This document shows, piece after piece, positions 23,740 to 31,672 of a DNA stretch of 64,000 nt. The notes beneath the pieces are model-generated. The model did not search any database. It saw only the letters and a list, made by a program, of their open reading frames with translations, and had not been told where the DNA came from. Numbering within the stretch: position 1 is the first letter of the stretch; each line of letters opens with the position of its first letter. The position numbers were made by a program, and so were the translations under genes. This DNA comes from CAYWEM01 sp964457225 (lineage in GTDB: Bacteria; Acidobacteriota; Aminicenantia; UBA2199). The stretch is taken from positions 248,001 to 312,000 of the forward strand of contig CAYWEM010000001.1 in NCBI GenBank assembly GCA_964457225.1. The letters are read 5' to 3'.

Positions 23740-24678
23740 ATGAATAGAGGTCTGCTGATTCTGGCCGGCGCGGCTCTGGCGGCCTGCCTGGCGGCCGAGT
23801 CAACCGAACTGCGGCTGCGGGCCGAAGCGGAAATCAGCGACCAGTTGGTGCGCCTGCAGGACATCGCAGCCATGGATCCGGCCGCCCTGGCCCGCTTGGG
23901 CGAGCTGGTAATGGCCGTGGCTCCTCAGCCCGGGCGCAGTGAGGTTTTTTCCCGGGCTGAAATCAGCGATAAACTACGCGGCCTGGGAGTGAACGGAGTC
24001 AGAATCGGCGGCGCCGCTGCTGTCAGGGTAAGCAGGACAGGCGGAATCTGCACCCCGGAAATGCAGGAGCAACTGATCCGGGAATACCTGAGCGGACACT
24101 CTCCATGGGGACCGGACCTGGAAATTGAAATTCTCAGCAAGCGGGATATAGTAGTGCCGGAAAGCGATTTTTCCTGGCGTATCGAAGCGACCCGCAGCCG
24201 GGATTTCCTGGGCACCGTGCTCTTCAGCCTGAAAACCGTTCACCATGGCCGGGAATCAGCGGCCTACTGGATCAGCGCCCGCCTGCGGGTCAGCCGGGAA
24301 GTTGCCGTTACCAACCGCAGCCTGGCCAAGGGAGAAACCATCAATGAAAGCGACATACGCTGGGAAAAGCGGGAAATAACCCCCTTCATCAGCGATGCCC
24401 TGCTGGAGAGCCGGGAACTGCTCGGCCGCCGTACCGGACGCATAGTCACGGCCAACTCCGTACTGACTTCAGCCTGCCTGGAAAAGCAATGGCTGGTCAG
24501 GCGCGGTGAACCGGCCACCCTGAAGACCGGAAGCGATGTTTTCAGCATCTCTTTGCAGGTCATGCCCCTGACCGATGGAGTAATGGGACAAAGACTGCGG
24601 GTAATTAACGAAAGCAGTCGGAAGATCATCATGGCCCGGGTCAGCGGGGTAAATCTTTTGGAGGTTGATCGCCAATGA
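23740..24678 (+). CDS. flgA: Flagellar P-ring assembly chaperone FlgA
   Basis: A 312-residue periplasmic protein needed for P-ring formation. The C-terminal half holds the SAF-type domain: V-A-V-T-N-R-S-L-A-K-G-E-T-I then S-D-I-R-W-E, T-G-R-I-V-T-A-N-S-V-L-T and a final G-Q-R-L-R-V-I-N-E-S-S-R-K-I segment typical of FlgA. The N-terminus is a signal peptide whose end reads L-A-A-C at residues 13-16, a good lipobox, so this FlgA may be a lipoprotein, which is unusual. Its last four bases overlap the flgH start (ATGA), pointing to coupled translation. Confidence 0.92.
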   Translation: MNRGLLILAGAALAACLAAESTELRLRAEAEISDQLVRLQDIAAMDPAALARLGELVMAVAPQPGRSEVFSRAEISDKLRGLGVNGVRIGGAAAVRVSRTGGICTPEMQEQLIREYLSGHSPWGPDLEIEILSKRDIVVPESDFSWRIEATRSRDFLGTVLFSLKTVHHGRESAAYWISARLRVSREVAVTNRSLAKGETINESDIRWEKREITPFISDALLESRELLGRRTGRIVTANSVLTSACLEKQWLVRRGEPATLKTGSDVFSISLQVMPLTDGVMGQRLRVINESSRKIIMARVSGVNLLEVDRQ

Positions 24679-25316
24679 AAAAAACAATCATCGTTTTAAC
24701 CATATTTTTATTCTTTTTACCGGCGCTCCGGTCGGATGAGTATTCGGGCCGCAAAGCATCACTGTGGCGGCCCAATTCGCCGCTGCGCAACATGTACGCC
24801 GACCCCAAGGCCGGCGGAATCAACGACATCGTGATCATCCGCATCAGTGAATCCTCAACCGCCTCCAACAAGGCCGGACTGCGCACCAACAAGCAGGCCA
24901 GCACTTCCATGGGAGTGGACGCCTTCCTGGGCCTGGAAACCACCCTGAAAGGAGAGCTGCTGGAAGGCTTCGATCCGGCCAACATGTTCGGGGGCAAGGC
25001 CAACAGCAGTAACCAGGGCAGCGGCGAGAGCACCCGGGAAACCAAGCTCTCTACTTTCATCGCCGCCCGGGTGGTCGACCTGATGCCGAACGGCAACCTG
25101 ATCGTCGAAGCGAAAAAGGAAGTCATGGTCAACAAGGAAAAGCAGGTGGTTGTACTGCGGGGCATGGTGCGGCCACGCGATATATCCTACGACAACATCG
25201 TTGAATCAAACAAGGTGGCCGACATGCAGATCAACTTCGCCGGTAAGGGCCCGGTATCGGAACAGGCCCGACGCGGCTGGCTGACCTGGATACTCAACCT
25301 GGTCTGGCCTTTTTAG
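24675..25316 (+). CDS. flgH: Flagellar L-ring protein FlgH
   Basis: A 213-residue outer-membrane ring subunit. Typical FlgH segments are seen: G-G-I-N-D-I-V-I-I-R-I-S-E after the N-terminal region, the R-V-V-D-L-M-P-N-G-N-L-I-V-E-A-K-K-E core, and V-R-P-R-D-I-S-Y-D-N. A signal peptide covers about the first 20 residues, but no Cys is present anywhere in the protein, so it cannot be the usual FlgH lipoprotein. Overlaps flgA by four bases; flgI follows after 9 bases. With FlgI it shows that the flagellum crosses an outer membrane. Confidence 0.94.
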   Translation: MKKTIIVLTIFLFFLPALRSDEYSGRKASLWRPNSPLRNMYADPKAGGINDIVIIRISESSTASNKAGLRTNKQASTSMGVDAFLGLETTLKGELLEGFDPANMFGGKANSSNQGSGESTRETKLSTFIAARVVDLMPNGNLIVEAKKEVMVNKEKQVVVLRGMVRPRDISYDNIVESNKVADMQINFAGKGPVSEQARRGWLTWILNLVWPF

Positions 25317-25325
25317 GAGCCGAAC

Positions 25326-26420
25326 ATGAAACGAAAGCCCCTGTTCCTGATTCTCTTGCTGGTGACCGCCCTGGGTCTCGTCGGCCAGGAGGTGCGCCTG
25401 AAGGACATCGGCCACTTCGCCGGAGTACGCGATAACCAGCTCTTCGGTTACGGCGTAGTGGTCGGCCTGGATGGTACCGGGGACACCACCCAGAACCGCT
25501 TTACTTTCCAGACCATCGCCAATTACCTGGACCGCATGGGGATCACCATTCAACCCAAGGATTTCCAGATACGAAACACAGCGGCCGTGGCCGTGACCGC
25601 CACTCTGCCGCCCTTCGCCCGGGTCGGCAGTAAGATAGACATCACTGTTTCCTCCATCGGCAGCGCCAAGAGCCTGCAGGGCGGAGTACTCCTGGCCACC
25701 ACCCTGCTGGGCGGTGACGGACAGGTTTACGCCGTCGGCCAGGGAGCCGTTTCCACCGGGGGATTCGCCGCCGGCGGAGCCGGGGCTTCGACCACCAAGA
25801 ACCATCCCACCGTGGGTCGCATCGCCAACGGCGGCCTGATTGAAAACGAGGTGGCCTTTGATTTCACCCGGCAGAGCAGTTTTACCCTCATCCTAAACCA
25901 GGATGATTTCACCACCACCAGCCGGGTGGCCGCGGCCATTGACGCCGCCTTCGGGGAAATCGCCCAGGCCGTCGACTCCCGCACCATCCGCATCGCCATA
26001 CCCGAGCGTTTTCAGAACCAGAAAGTGCAGATGGTCGCCCTGCTGGAGAACCTGACCATCTCCCCCGATTCCCGGGCCAGGATAGTCATCAACGAAAGAA
26101 CCGGCACCGTGGTCTTCGGGGAAAACGTGCGTATTTCCCAGGTGGCCCTGTCTCACGGCAACATTTCCATCAGTGTCAGGACCCAGTACCAGGTTTCCCA
26201 GCCCCTGCCTTTGAGCGAGGGCCAGACTGTGGTGACACCTGACACCACGGTCGATGTGCGTGAAGAGGAAGCCCGGGTTTCCCTGTTCGAGCGCAGCGCC
26301 ACCATTGCCGACCTGGTCAAAACCTTGAATACTCTCGGAGCCACTCCCCGAGACATCATCGCCATCCTGCAGGCCATCAAAACCGCCGGCGCCCTGAACG
26401 CCGACATCGAGGTGATCTGA
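25326..26420 (+). CDS. flgI: Flagellar P-ring protein FlgI
   Basis: A 364-residue periplasmic ring subunit of standard length. After the signal peptide (1-20) come the FlgI hallmarks: V-R-L-K-D-I-G-H-F-A-G-V-R-D-N-Q-L-F-G-Y-G start, G-T-G-D-T-T-Q, K-N-V-A-like K-D-F-Q-I-R-N-T-A-A-V, S-S-I-G-S-A-K-S-L-Q-G-G and the C-terminal V-K-T-L-N-T-L-G-A-T-P-R-D-I. AGGAG precedes the ATG. FlgI forms the bushing around the rod in the peptidoglycan layer. Only one base separates its stop from the flgJ start. Confidence 0.97.
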   Translation: MKRKPLFLILLLVTALGLVGQEVRLKDIGHFAGVRDNQLFGYGVVVGLDGTGDTTQNRFTFQTIANYLDRMGITIQPKDFQIRNTAAVAVTATLPPFARVGSKIDITVSSIGSAKSLQGGVLLATTLLGGDGQVYAVGQGAVSTGGFAAGGAGASTTKNHPTVGRIANGGLIENEVAFDFTRQSSFTLILNQDDFTTTSRVAAAIDAAFGEIAQAVDSRTIRIAIPERFQNQKVQMVALLENLTISPDSRARIVINERTGTVVFGENVRISQVALSHGNISISVRTQYQVSQPLPLSEGQTVVTPDTTVDVREEEARVSLFERSATIADLVKTLNTLGATPRDIIAILQAIKTAGALNADIEVI

Positions 26421-26421
26421 A

Positions 26422-27252
26422 ATGCTTGATGCCCTTTTTTCACCCCTGAACGTCCTGCCGCCCGGTTCGGCCGCTTCCGCGCTTGATCCCCTGCTCAGCC
26501 GGGACGCAGATCCGGAAACCAGGATCAAGGCCGTGGCGGCCAGTTTCGAGGAAATGCTCATTCTCAACCTGGTCAAAACAGCCTTCCGTGAAGAAAAAAA
26601 GGACAACGAATCATCATTCAGCCTCGGCGGAGATTTCAACGGTCTGCACAACCAGATGCTGGCCAAGTACATCGCCGAAAACGGAGGCCTGGGTTACCAG
26701 GAGATCATAGCCGCCCAGATCCGGGATAAAATGCCTGGAATCACCCCTCCGGGGATCGAGCGCGCCCCCGCGGTCACCAACCGGCCGTTGGGATCAAACC
26801 AGGTTCCGCTCAGACCGGTGGCGGGCCGGGTTACTTCGAATTTCGGCTGGCGCCGTGATCCCTTCACCGACCAACCGGCTTTTCACCGCGGCATCGACCT
26901 GGCCGCGCCCGACGGCACCCCGGTGACCAGCAGCCTGGACGGCACGGTGACCTACAGCGGCCGGCGGCCGGGTTACGGAAACCTGGTCAAAATTCATCAC
27001 GGCCGGGGCCTTTACACTCACTACGCCCACTTGTCCGAGCGCCTGGTCAAGAAGGGAGATAAAGTCAAATCCGGGCAGACCATAGCCCTCTCCGGATCAG
27101 ACGGCCGATCCACCGCCCCCCACCTGCACTTTGAAGTGCAGCGGAACGGCCGATACCTTGATCCAGCCGTATTCATGGCTGCGGACACTGTTAATGAAAA
27201 GGTCAAAAGAGCCGATCTATTGAACAGTGCACCGATGGAGGTAAGCAAATGA
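26422..27252 (+). CDS. flgJ: Rod-binding FlgJ domain fused to an M23 peptidase
   Basis: A 276-residue protein with two parts. Residues about 30-98 are the FlgJ rod-binding (rod-cap) domain: K-A-V-A-A-S-F-E-E-M-L-I and the L-H-N-Q-M-L-A-K-Y-I-A helix. After a Pro-rich linker, residues about 130-250 are an M23/LytM endopeptidase with intact zinc ligands His155, Asp159 and His236 in an H-L-H-F-E-V motif, plus His203. In gammaproteobacterial FlgJ the second domain is a glucosaminidase; here a peptide-bond-cutting enzyme takes its place, so the rod cap would clear peptidoglycan by cutting cross-links. No signal peptide, so export through the flagellar system is expected. Confidence 0.92.
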   Translation: MLDALFSPLNVLPPGSAASALDPLLSRDADPETRIKAVAASFEEMLILNLVKTAFREEKKDNESSFSLGGDFNGLHNQMLAKYIAENGGLGYQEIIAAQIRDKMPGITPPGIERAPAVTNRPLGSNQVPLRPVAGRVTSNFGWRRDPFTDQPAFHRGIDLAAPDGTPVTSSLDGTVTYSGRRPGYGNLVKIHHGRGLYTHYAHLSERLVKKGDKVKSGQTIALSGSDGRSTAPHLHFEVQRNGRYLDPAVFMAADTVNEKVKRADLLNSAPMEVSK

Positions 27253-27530
27253 GTTCTCCAGTTGACAAGATCGGAAAAATCGACCGGCCGGCTGTGACCC
27301 GCAGCAGTGAGCGCGGTGCAACCAAGCCGGAAAAAGCAGGACAGCCGCCCCTGCAGGACCAGGTCGAGCTTTCCAGGCAGGCCCTGGACCTGAAAAAACT
27401 GAGCGCCGCCGCCGGCAATGCTCCGGACATCAGGCCGGAAAAAGTCAGCGCGGTCAGGGAACAGCTGGAATCAGGGACCTACCGGGTGATCCCCGAGTTG
27501 ATCGCTGAACGACTGATCGAGGAAGGATGA
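27249..27530 (+). CDS. flgM: Anti-sigma-28 factor FlgM
   Basis: A 93-residue FlgM. The C-terminal half has the sigma-28-binding pattern: V-E-L-S-R-Q-A-L-D-L, then R-P-E-K-V-S-A-V-R-E-Q-L-E-S-G-T-Y and a final helix ending I-A-E-R-L-I-E-E-G. The N-terminal half is disordered, as usual. FlgM holds FliA inactive until the hook is complete, then leaves through the export channel. It overlaps flgJ by four bases (ATGA) and the next orf also by four, so translation is probably coupled. No fliA is in this window. Confidence 0.88.
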   Translation: MSSPVDKIGKIDRPAVTRSSERGATKPEKAGQPPLQDQVELSRQALDLKKLSAAAGNAPDIRPEKVSAVREQLESGTYRVIPELIAERLIEEG

Positions 27531-27838
27531 GCGAAATCGGAAAAATCGACCGAATCGGCAACCGGCGAATCTTCCCATCCAGGCGCCGCAGTTCCGATCC
27601 ACTGCAGCCGCAGAGCGGTGACAGCGATTTTTCCGCAGAACTCGAATCACTTGATGAAGCCCAGTCTGAGGCCGTGCAATCGACTGAAAAAACCGACCAG
27701 TCGATAGTGCGCGACGATGCCCGTCGCCAGCGGGTGATCCGCCGGGCCGACCAGGACAAAGAAAAGGAAAAGGAAGAAAAAAAAGGCGAAGATGATAAGG
27801 GCGGGGGCGAAAATTCACTCATTGACTTGGAGGTCTGA
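27527..27838 (+). CDS. Small charged protein of the flagellar operon, FlgM-like N-terminus
   Basis: A 103-residue protein of unknown function. It starts M-S-E-I-G-K-I-D-R, closely like the start of the FlgM just upstream (D-K-I-G-K-I-D-R). The rest is highly charged: an acidic middle (S-A-E-L-E-S-L-D-E-A), an Arg-rich part and a Lys/Glu run ending in K-G-E-D-D-K-G-G-G. It should be mostly disordered. It overlaps flgM by four bases and touches flgN (one base apart from its stop), so it is made together with export regulators. It may be a partner or decoy of FlgM; this is inference. Confidence 0.7.
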   Translation: MSEIGKIDRIGNRRIFPSRRRSSDPLQPQSGDSDFSAELESLDEAQSEAVQSTEKTDQSIVRDDARRQRVIRRADQDKEKEKEEKKGEDDKGGGENSLIDLEV

Positions 27839-28315
27839 ATGGAACAGGCAGTAAGAGATTTTAAAAACGCCCTGGAAGACGAGATCAATTTCTTTCAAGC
27901 CGTCCGCGGCGCCCTGCTCAGCTTCAACCACCTGGTGGGAGACAAGGGTATCACCAGCAGTAATTTTTTCAACTGGATCGAAATAAACGAACTGAAAATC
28001 CAGGAGATATCAGCACGCAAGGAGGAAGCCCGGGCCCGTATCGCGTCGCTGCTGGGCATTTCCCCGCAACAGCTGACCATATCGACCCTGATTTCCTTCG
28101 GCTACCAGGAATTCATCCCCCTGCAATCGGCGGTCACCAGCCTGAGTCATGAAATATCCTACCTGGTGCTTTCCGCTTCCGTGCAGTTAAAACACTTCTC
28201 GCGGCTGAATCACAGGCTTATGGGCATCAACCGTATGCTCAACGGAGACGGTTACAACCCCAGCGGCCAGAGGACCAACACGCTGCATCACAATCATTTC
28301 CAGCAGGAGGGCTGA
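27839..28315 (+). CDS. flgN: Flagellar export chaperone FlgN
   Basis: A 158-residue helical protein of the FlgN family, the cytoplasmic chaperone that keeps the hook-junction proteins FlgK and FlgL ready for export. Support: the long amphipathic helices (E-I-N-F-F-Q-A-V-R-G-A-L-L-S-F near the start; L-K-I-Q-E-I-S-A-R-K-E-E-A-R in the middle), a C-terminal helix with N-R-M-L-N-G-D-G-Y-N-P as in many FlgN proteins, and the gene order directly before flgK and flgL. Sequence identity in this family is low, so context carries much of the call. Confidence 0.8.
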   Translation: MEQAVRDFKNALEDEINFFQAVRGALLSFNHLVGDKGITSSNFFNWIEINELKIQEISARKEEARARIASLLGISPQQLTISTLISFGYQEFIPLQSAVTSLSHEISYLVLSASVQLKHFSRLNHRLMGINRMLNGDGYNPSGQRTNTLHHNHFQQEG

Positions 28316-28319
28316 TCCC

Positions 28320-29789
28320 ATGAACCTCTACTCGGCCCTCGAGCTGGGCAAGAATTCACTGCTGGCCCAGCAACAGATTTTCCAGATCATCGGCCACAAC
28401 ATCGCCAATGTAAACACCAAGGGCTACACCAGGCAGGTAGGCCATATGAGTCCGGTTGCGCCTCCCCCCGGGACCACCCAGTTGAGTTCCGGACGAGGGG
28501 TCGACCTGTCCCACATTTTCGCGGTCAGGTCCCAGTTCATCGACAACCAGATAATTGAAAGGTCCCGTAACCAGGGCAAGTATGAAAACCTCAGCCAGCA
28601 TCTGGGCAGTGTCGAGGCCCTGTTTTCCGAAGCAGGCGGACTGGGGGTATCCAGCCAGTTGAGCCGCTTCTTCAACAACTGGGGCGACCTGGCCAACAAT
28701 CCCACCGACCTGCCGACCAGGCGCAACCTGATCGATCAGACCAGGGCTTTTACCGCCCATATCAGCAACACCTACACCCGGCTGACCGAACAACAGGAAA
28801 TTCAGAACGAAAGCCTGAATTCGACGATTCAAAGCATCAACGCCCTGGGACGGGAAATAGCCTCACTGAACGAAAAGATAAGCTATGCCCAGGGATCGGG
28901 CCAGAGCCCCAACGACCTGATTGACCGCCGCAGTCTCAAGGTGCGCGAATTGAGCGAACTGATCGGCATCAACGTCTATCCCAACAGCGCCAACGGATCG
29001 CTGACCATTGAAATAGCCGGCCGCACCTTCGTCCACGCCAATGAACTCAATCAACTGGGTCTGCAGAGAAACCCGGCCAATGACAACTACTACGACATCA
29101 CCATCGCCCAGTTCGGTTCCACCCCGCTGAACATCACCGCCGACATCCGCGGCGGCCGGGTCGAAGCCGCATTACTGGTGCGCGACACTTACATTCCAGA
29201 TTACAAGAGACAACTGGACAATTTCAGTTACGGACTGATCAGGCAGGTCAACGACCTGCACGCCGCCGGTTTCGCCCTGGACGGCAGTACCACCGGAACT
29301 GATTTTTTCGTCGATTTCGTTCCTGCAGCTCCCGGGGATTACCGGGGTGTTTCGCTCTTCCTGGAAATAAACCCGGCCCTGATTTCCAACCCGGAGCTGA
29401 TCGCCGCCTCCGGACTGGTCGATCCAGGCCCGCCGCCGGCCGGCGCTCCGGGCGACAACAGCAATGCCCTGGCCCTCGCGGCCCTGGCCAATGCCGACAA
29501 CGTCATAGACGCGGACAATGACGGCACTTTTGATTACGGCACTTTTCACGACTACCTGCATTCCCTGCTCTCCTCGATCGGCAACCAGACCTCGCTGGCC
29601 AAGTACGAACAGGAAGCCAACCAGGGCATGCTGCTCTTCCTGGAAAACAGGCGCGATGAAATCTCCGGTGTTTCCCTGGACGAAGAGGCCGCCACCCTGA
29701 TGCAGTTTGAAAAGTCCTACCAGGCCATGGCCCAGTACCTGGGACTGGTCAACCGTTTATTGGACGTACTGATCCAGGTGGGCAGATGA
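28320..29789 (+). CDS. flgK: Hook-filament junction protein FlgK (HAP1)
   Basis: A 489-residue axial protein. The N-terminal signature G-H-N-I-A-N-V-N-T-K-G-Y-T-R-Q is the FlgK form of the flagellar rod motif, and the C-terminal coiled-coil helix (E-E-A-A-T-L-M-Q-F-E-K-S-Y-Q-A-M-A) matches too. The central part carries the D1/D2-like region and, at about 345-405, a Pro/Gly/Asp-rich insert. Length is normal. It is exported by the flagellar type III system with FlgN as chaperone; flgN is just upstream and flgL 10 bases downstream. Confidence 0.97.
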   Translation: MNLYSALELGKNSLLAQQQIFQIIGHNIANVNTKGYTRQVGHMSPVAPPPGTTQLSSGRGVDLSHIFAVRSQFIDNQIIERSRNQGKYENLSQHLGSVEALFSEAGGLGVSSQLSRFFNNWGDLANNPTDLPTRRNLIDQTRAFTAHISNTYTRLTEQQEIQNESLNSTIQSINALGREIASLNEKISYAQGSGQSPNDLIDRRSLKVRELSELIGINVYPNSANGSLTIEIAGRTFVHANELNQLGLQRNPANDNYYDITIAQFGSTPLNITADIRGGRVEAALLVRDTYIPDYKRQLDNFSYGLIRQVNDLHAAGFALDGSTTGTDFFVDFVPAAPGDYRGVSLFLEINPALISNPELIAASGLVDPGPPPAGAPGDNSNALALAALANADNVIDADNDGTFDYGTFHDYLHSLLSSIGNQTSLAKYEQEANQGMLLFLENRRDEISGVSLDEEAATLMQFEKSYQAMAQYLGLVNRLLDVLIQVGR

Positions 29790-29799
29790 GGAGGATGAA

Positions 29800-30909
29800 A
29801 TGCGGGCAGTAGAAAGCGTCTGGTTTCGCAATTTTCTTCATAATCTCGGCTTGAGCAAGGAACGCTATGACAGTGCCGTAACCAGGACCACCAGCGGCAA
29901 GAAACTCAACAAGCTGTCTGACAATCCGGCCGACATGGCCCAGGTCATGACCCTGCGCGGCCGACTGGCCCAGATAAGCCAGTTCGATCGCAATATCAAT
30001 TCCGGGGAAAAAAGCCTGGCCGCCGCTGAATCGGCCCTGAACAACAGCGTCAAGCACATCCACCAGGTGGTTTCCCTGGCCGCCCAGGGCGCCAGTGGTC
30101 TTACCAGCCATGAACAGCGGCGCATCATCGCCGACCAGGTCGATCTGATCAGGGATGCATTGCTGGATATCGCCAACACTCAAATCGACGGAAAATTCGT
30201 TTTTTCGGGATCGAATACCACAATCCGCCCCTTTGTGCTGAGCGAGGGCACTGTCAGTTACCGGGGCAACGATCAATACGTGGAAGCACAGGCTGATTTT
30301 TCCGTGCGGGTCGCCACCAACATTCCCGGCAGCCAGGTGTTCACCGCCACCAGGATCGGCCCGGGAACTCTGCTGTCCGTGGACGGCAGCGGCACCGGAC
30401 TGACATTCGACACCGACATCAGCGGCCTGCTCAATGTCGGCGACCTGATCAACATCAACGGTGAAAACCGGGTCATTACCAGCATAAGTTCACCCTTCTC
30501 AGTGGTGCTGGAATCACCATTTTCGGAAACACCCCTGACTCCGTCCCAGTGGTCCTACAACCGCGACCCCGGGCAGGTGGACCTTTTCCAGCGCCTGGCC
30601 GATTTGAGCGCGGCCCTGCGCAACGATGACACAGAAGCTATCGGCAACAGTATCTCCACCATGAAAGAAGTGTCCAACAGCTTCAACTCCGCCCTGGGTC
30701 ACATCGGCAACCGCCGGGGTCATCTTCAGGAGATAAAGCAGCTGCTGCGGGATTTCAGCCTGACCCTGACCACCCAGATGTCGGGCATGGAAGACGCCGA
30801 CATGGCCGCGGCCATCACCGACCTGGCCAACGAGGAAATCGGGCTTTCGGCCATGCTGCGAACCGGGGCCAGGATCAACCGGGTTTCACTGATGGATTTT
30901 CTGGGTTGA
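29800..30909 (+). CDS. flgL: Hook-filament junction protein FlgL (HAP3)
   Basis: A 369-residue axial protein of the flagellin-like family. N-terminal: S-G-K-K-L-N-K-L-S-D-N-P-A-D-M-A, the common flagellin/FlgL motif. The middle has D-G-K-F-V-F-S-G-S-N-T, diagnostic for FlgL, and the C-terminal helix ends with L-R-T-G-A-R-I-N-R-V-S-L-M-D-F-L. Between about 165 and 265 lies a beta-rich variable domain. GAGGATGA-like ribosome site before the ATG. It sits between the hook cap and filament; the filament gene itself is not in this window. Confidence 0.95.
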   Translation: MRAVESVWFRNFLHNLGLSKERYDSAVTRTTSGKKLNKLSDNPADMAQVMTLRGRLAQISQFDRNINSGEKSLAAAESALNNSVKHIHQVVSLAAQGASGLTSHEQRRIIADQVDLIRDALLDIANTQIDGKFVFSGSNTTIRPFVLSEGTVSYRGNDQYVEAQADFSVRVATNIPGSQVFTATRIGPGTLLSVDGSGTGLTFDTDISGLLNVGDLININGENRVITSISSPFSVVLESPFSETPLTPSQWSYNRDPGQVDLFQRLADLSAALRNDDTEAIGNSISTMKEVSNSFNSALGHIGNRRGHLQEIKQLLRDFSLTLTTQMSGMEDADMAAAITDLANEEIGLSAMLRTGARINRVSLMDFLG

Positions 30910-30916
30910 AACCATG

Positions 30917-30946
30917 TTGCCGCAAACTTCCTTTCGAGTGTATAAT
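30917..30946 (+). promoter_or_regulatory. Candidate sigma-70 promoter for fliW-csrA
   Basis: TTGCCG (30917-30922), an 18-base spacer and a perfect TATAAT (30941-30946), placed between flgL and fliW. The leader would be about 12 bases with AGGA before the fliW ATG (30965). It would allow fliW-csrA to be made without the sigma-54 operon. Confidence 0.5.
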
Positions 30947-30964
30947 CAAAAACAGGAAAAAAAA

Positions 30965-31432
30965 ATGGAAATTGAGACCAGACTATTCGGAAAAATATCT
31001 TACCCTGAAGAAAGCGTGATCAGCTTTCCCGAGGGTTTGATCGGTATCCCCCAGTGCAAGCGATTCCTGCTGATCGAGAATCAGGATTTCATGCCCTTCA
31101 GTTACCTGCAGTGCCTGGACGACGCATCCCTGGCCCTGGTGGTCATAAACCCACTCAACGTTGAAGCCAATTACCAGTTCATCATAGACGACTCCGACCT
31201 GCAGGCGGTTGGAGCCCGGGACGCCAACGATTTTCAACTGCTGGCCGTGGTCGTTTTTTCACCGCAACCGGAAAACGTCAGGGTCAACCTCAAGGCTCCC
31301 CTGCTGATCAACATTCATACCAAGACAGCCAAACAGGTTTTCCTGCTGAACGACGATTACAGCGTGGCCGAGCCCTTGCTCAAGCCTTCCACTTTCATAA
31401 CCAGCCAGGCTGAAACCGGCCGGAATCCCTGA
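30965..31432 (+). CDS. fliW: Flagellar assembly factor FliW
   Basis: A 155-residue FliW. Typical stretches: E-T-R-L-F-G-K-I near the start, F-P-E-G-L-I-G-I-P, F-L-L-I-E-N-Q-D-F-M-P-F-S-Y-L-Q and the C-terminal N-L-K-A-P-L-L-I-N. FliW binds the translational repressor CsrA and also flagellin; when flagellin is exported, FliW is free to neutralise CsrA. The csrA gene starts two bases after its stop, the classic pair. The ATG at 30965 is chosen because it has AGGA just upstream and starts the conserved domain. Confidence 0.95.
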   Translation: MEIETRLFGKISYPEESVISFPEGLIGIPQCKRFLLIENQDFMPFSYLQCLDDASLALVVINPLNVEANYQFIIDDSDLQAVGARDANDFQLLAVVVFSPQPENVRVNLKAPLLINIHTKTAKQVFLLNDDYSVAEPLLKPSTFITSQAETGRNP

Positions 31433-31434
31433 AC

Positions 31435-31665
31435 ATGCTCGTTCTGACCCGAAAGAAAAACGAAAGCATAATCATCGGAAACGATATTGAAATCAAAGTC
31501 CTGCGCATTTCGGGAAACGTCGTTGAAATAGGCATCGAGGCGCCGCGCGCTCTTTCCATACTGCGCCACGAAGTTTTCCAGGAAGTCCGCAGGAAAAACC
31601 TGGAAGCCATTCAATCCCTTGAAAAAACCGACCTGAATTCCCTGAAAAAAATGCTCAAGGAATGA
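31435..31665 (+). CDS. csrA: Carbon storage regulator CsrA
   Basis: A 76-residue RNA-binding repressor that blocks ribosome access at GGA motifs in mRNA leaders. The family start M-L-V-L-T-R-K-K-N-E-S-I-I-I-G and the core V-E-I-G-I-E-A-P-R-A-L-S-I-L-R-H-E-V are perfect. The C-terminal tail is a few residues longer than in E. coli CsrA, as in many FliW-containing bacteria, where that tail takes part in FliW control. It ends the flagellar operon and converges with ptsI after seven bases. Confidence 0.97.
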   Translation: MLVLTRKKNESIIIGNDIEIKVLRISGNVVEIGIEAPRALSILRHEVFQEVRRKNLEAIQSLEKTDLNSLKKMLKE

Positions 31666-31672
31666 GCGGGAT

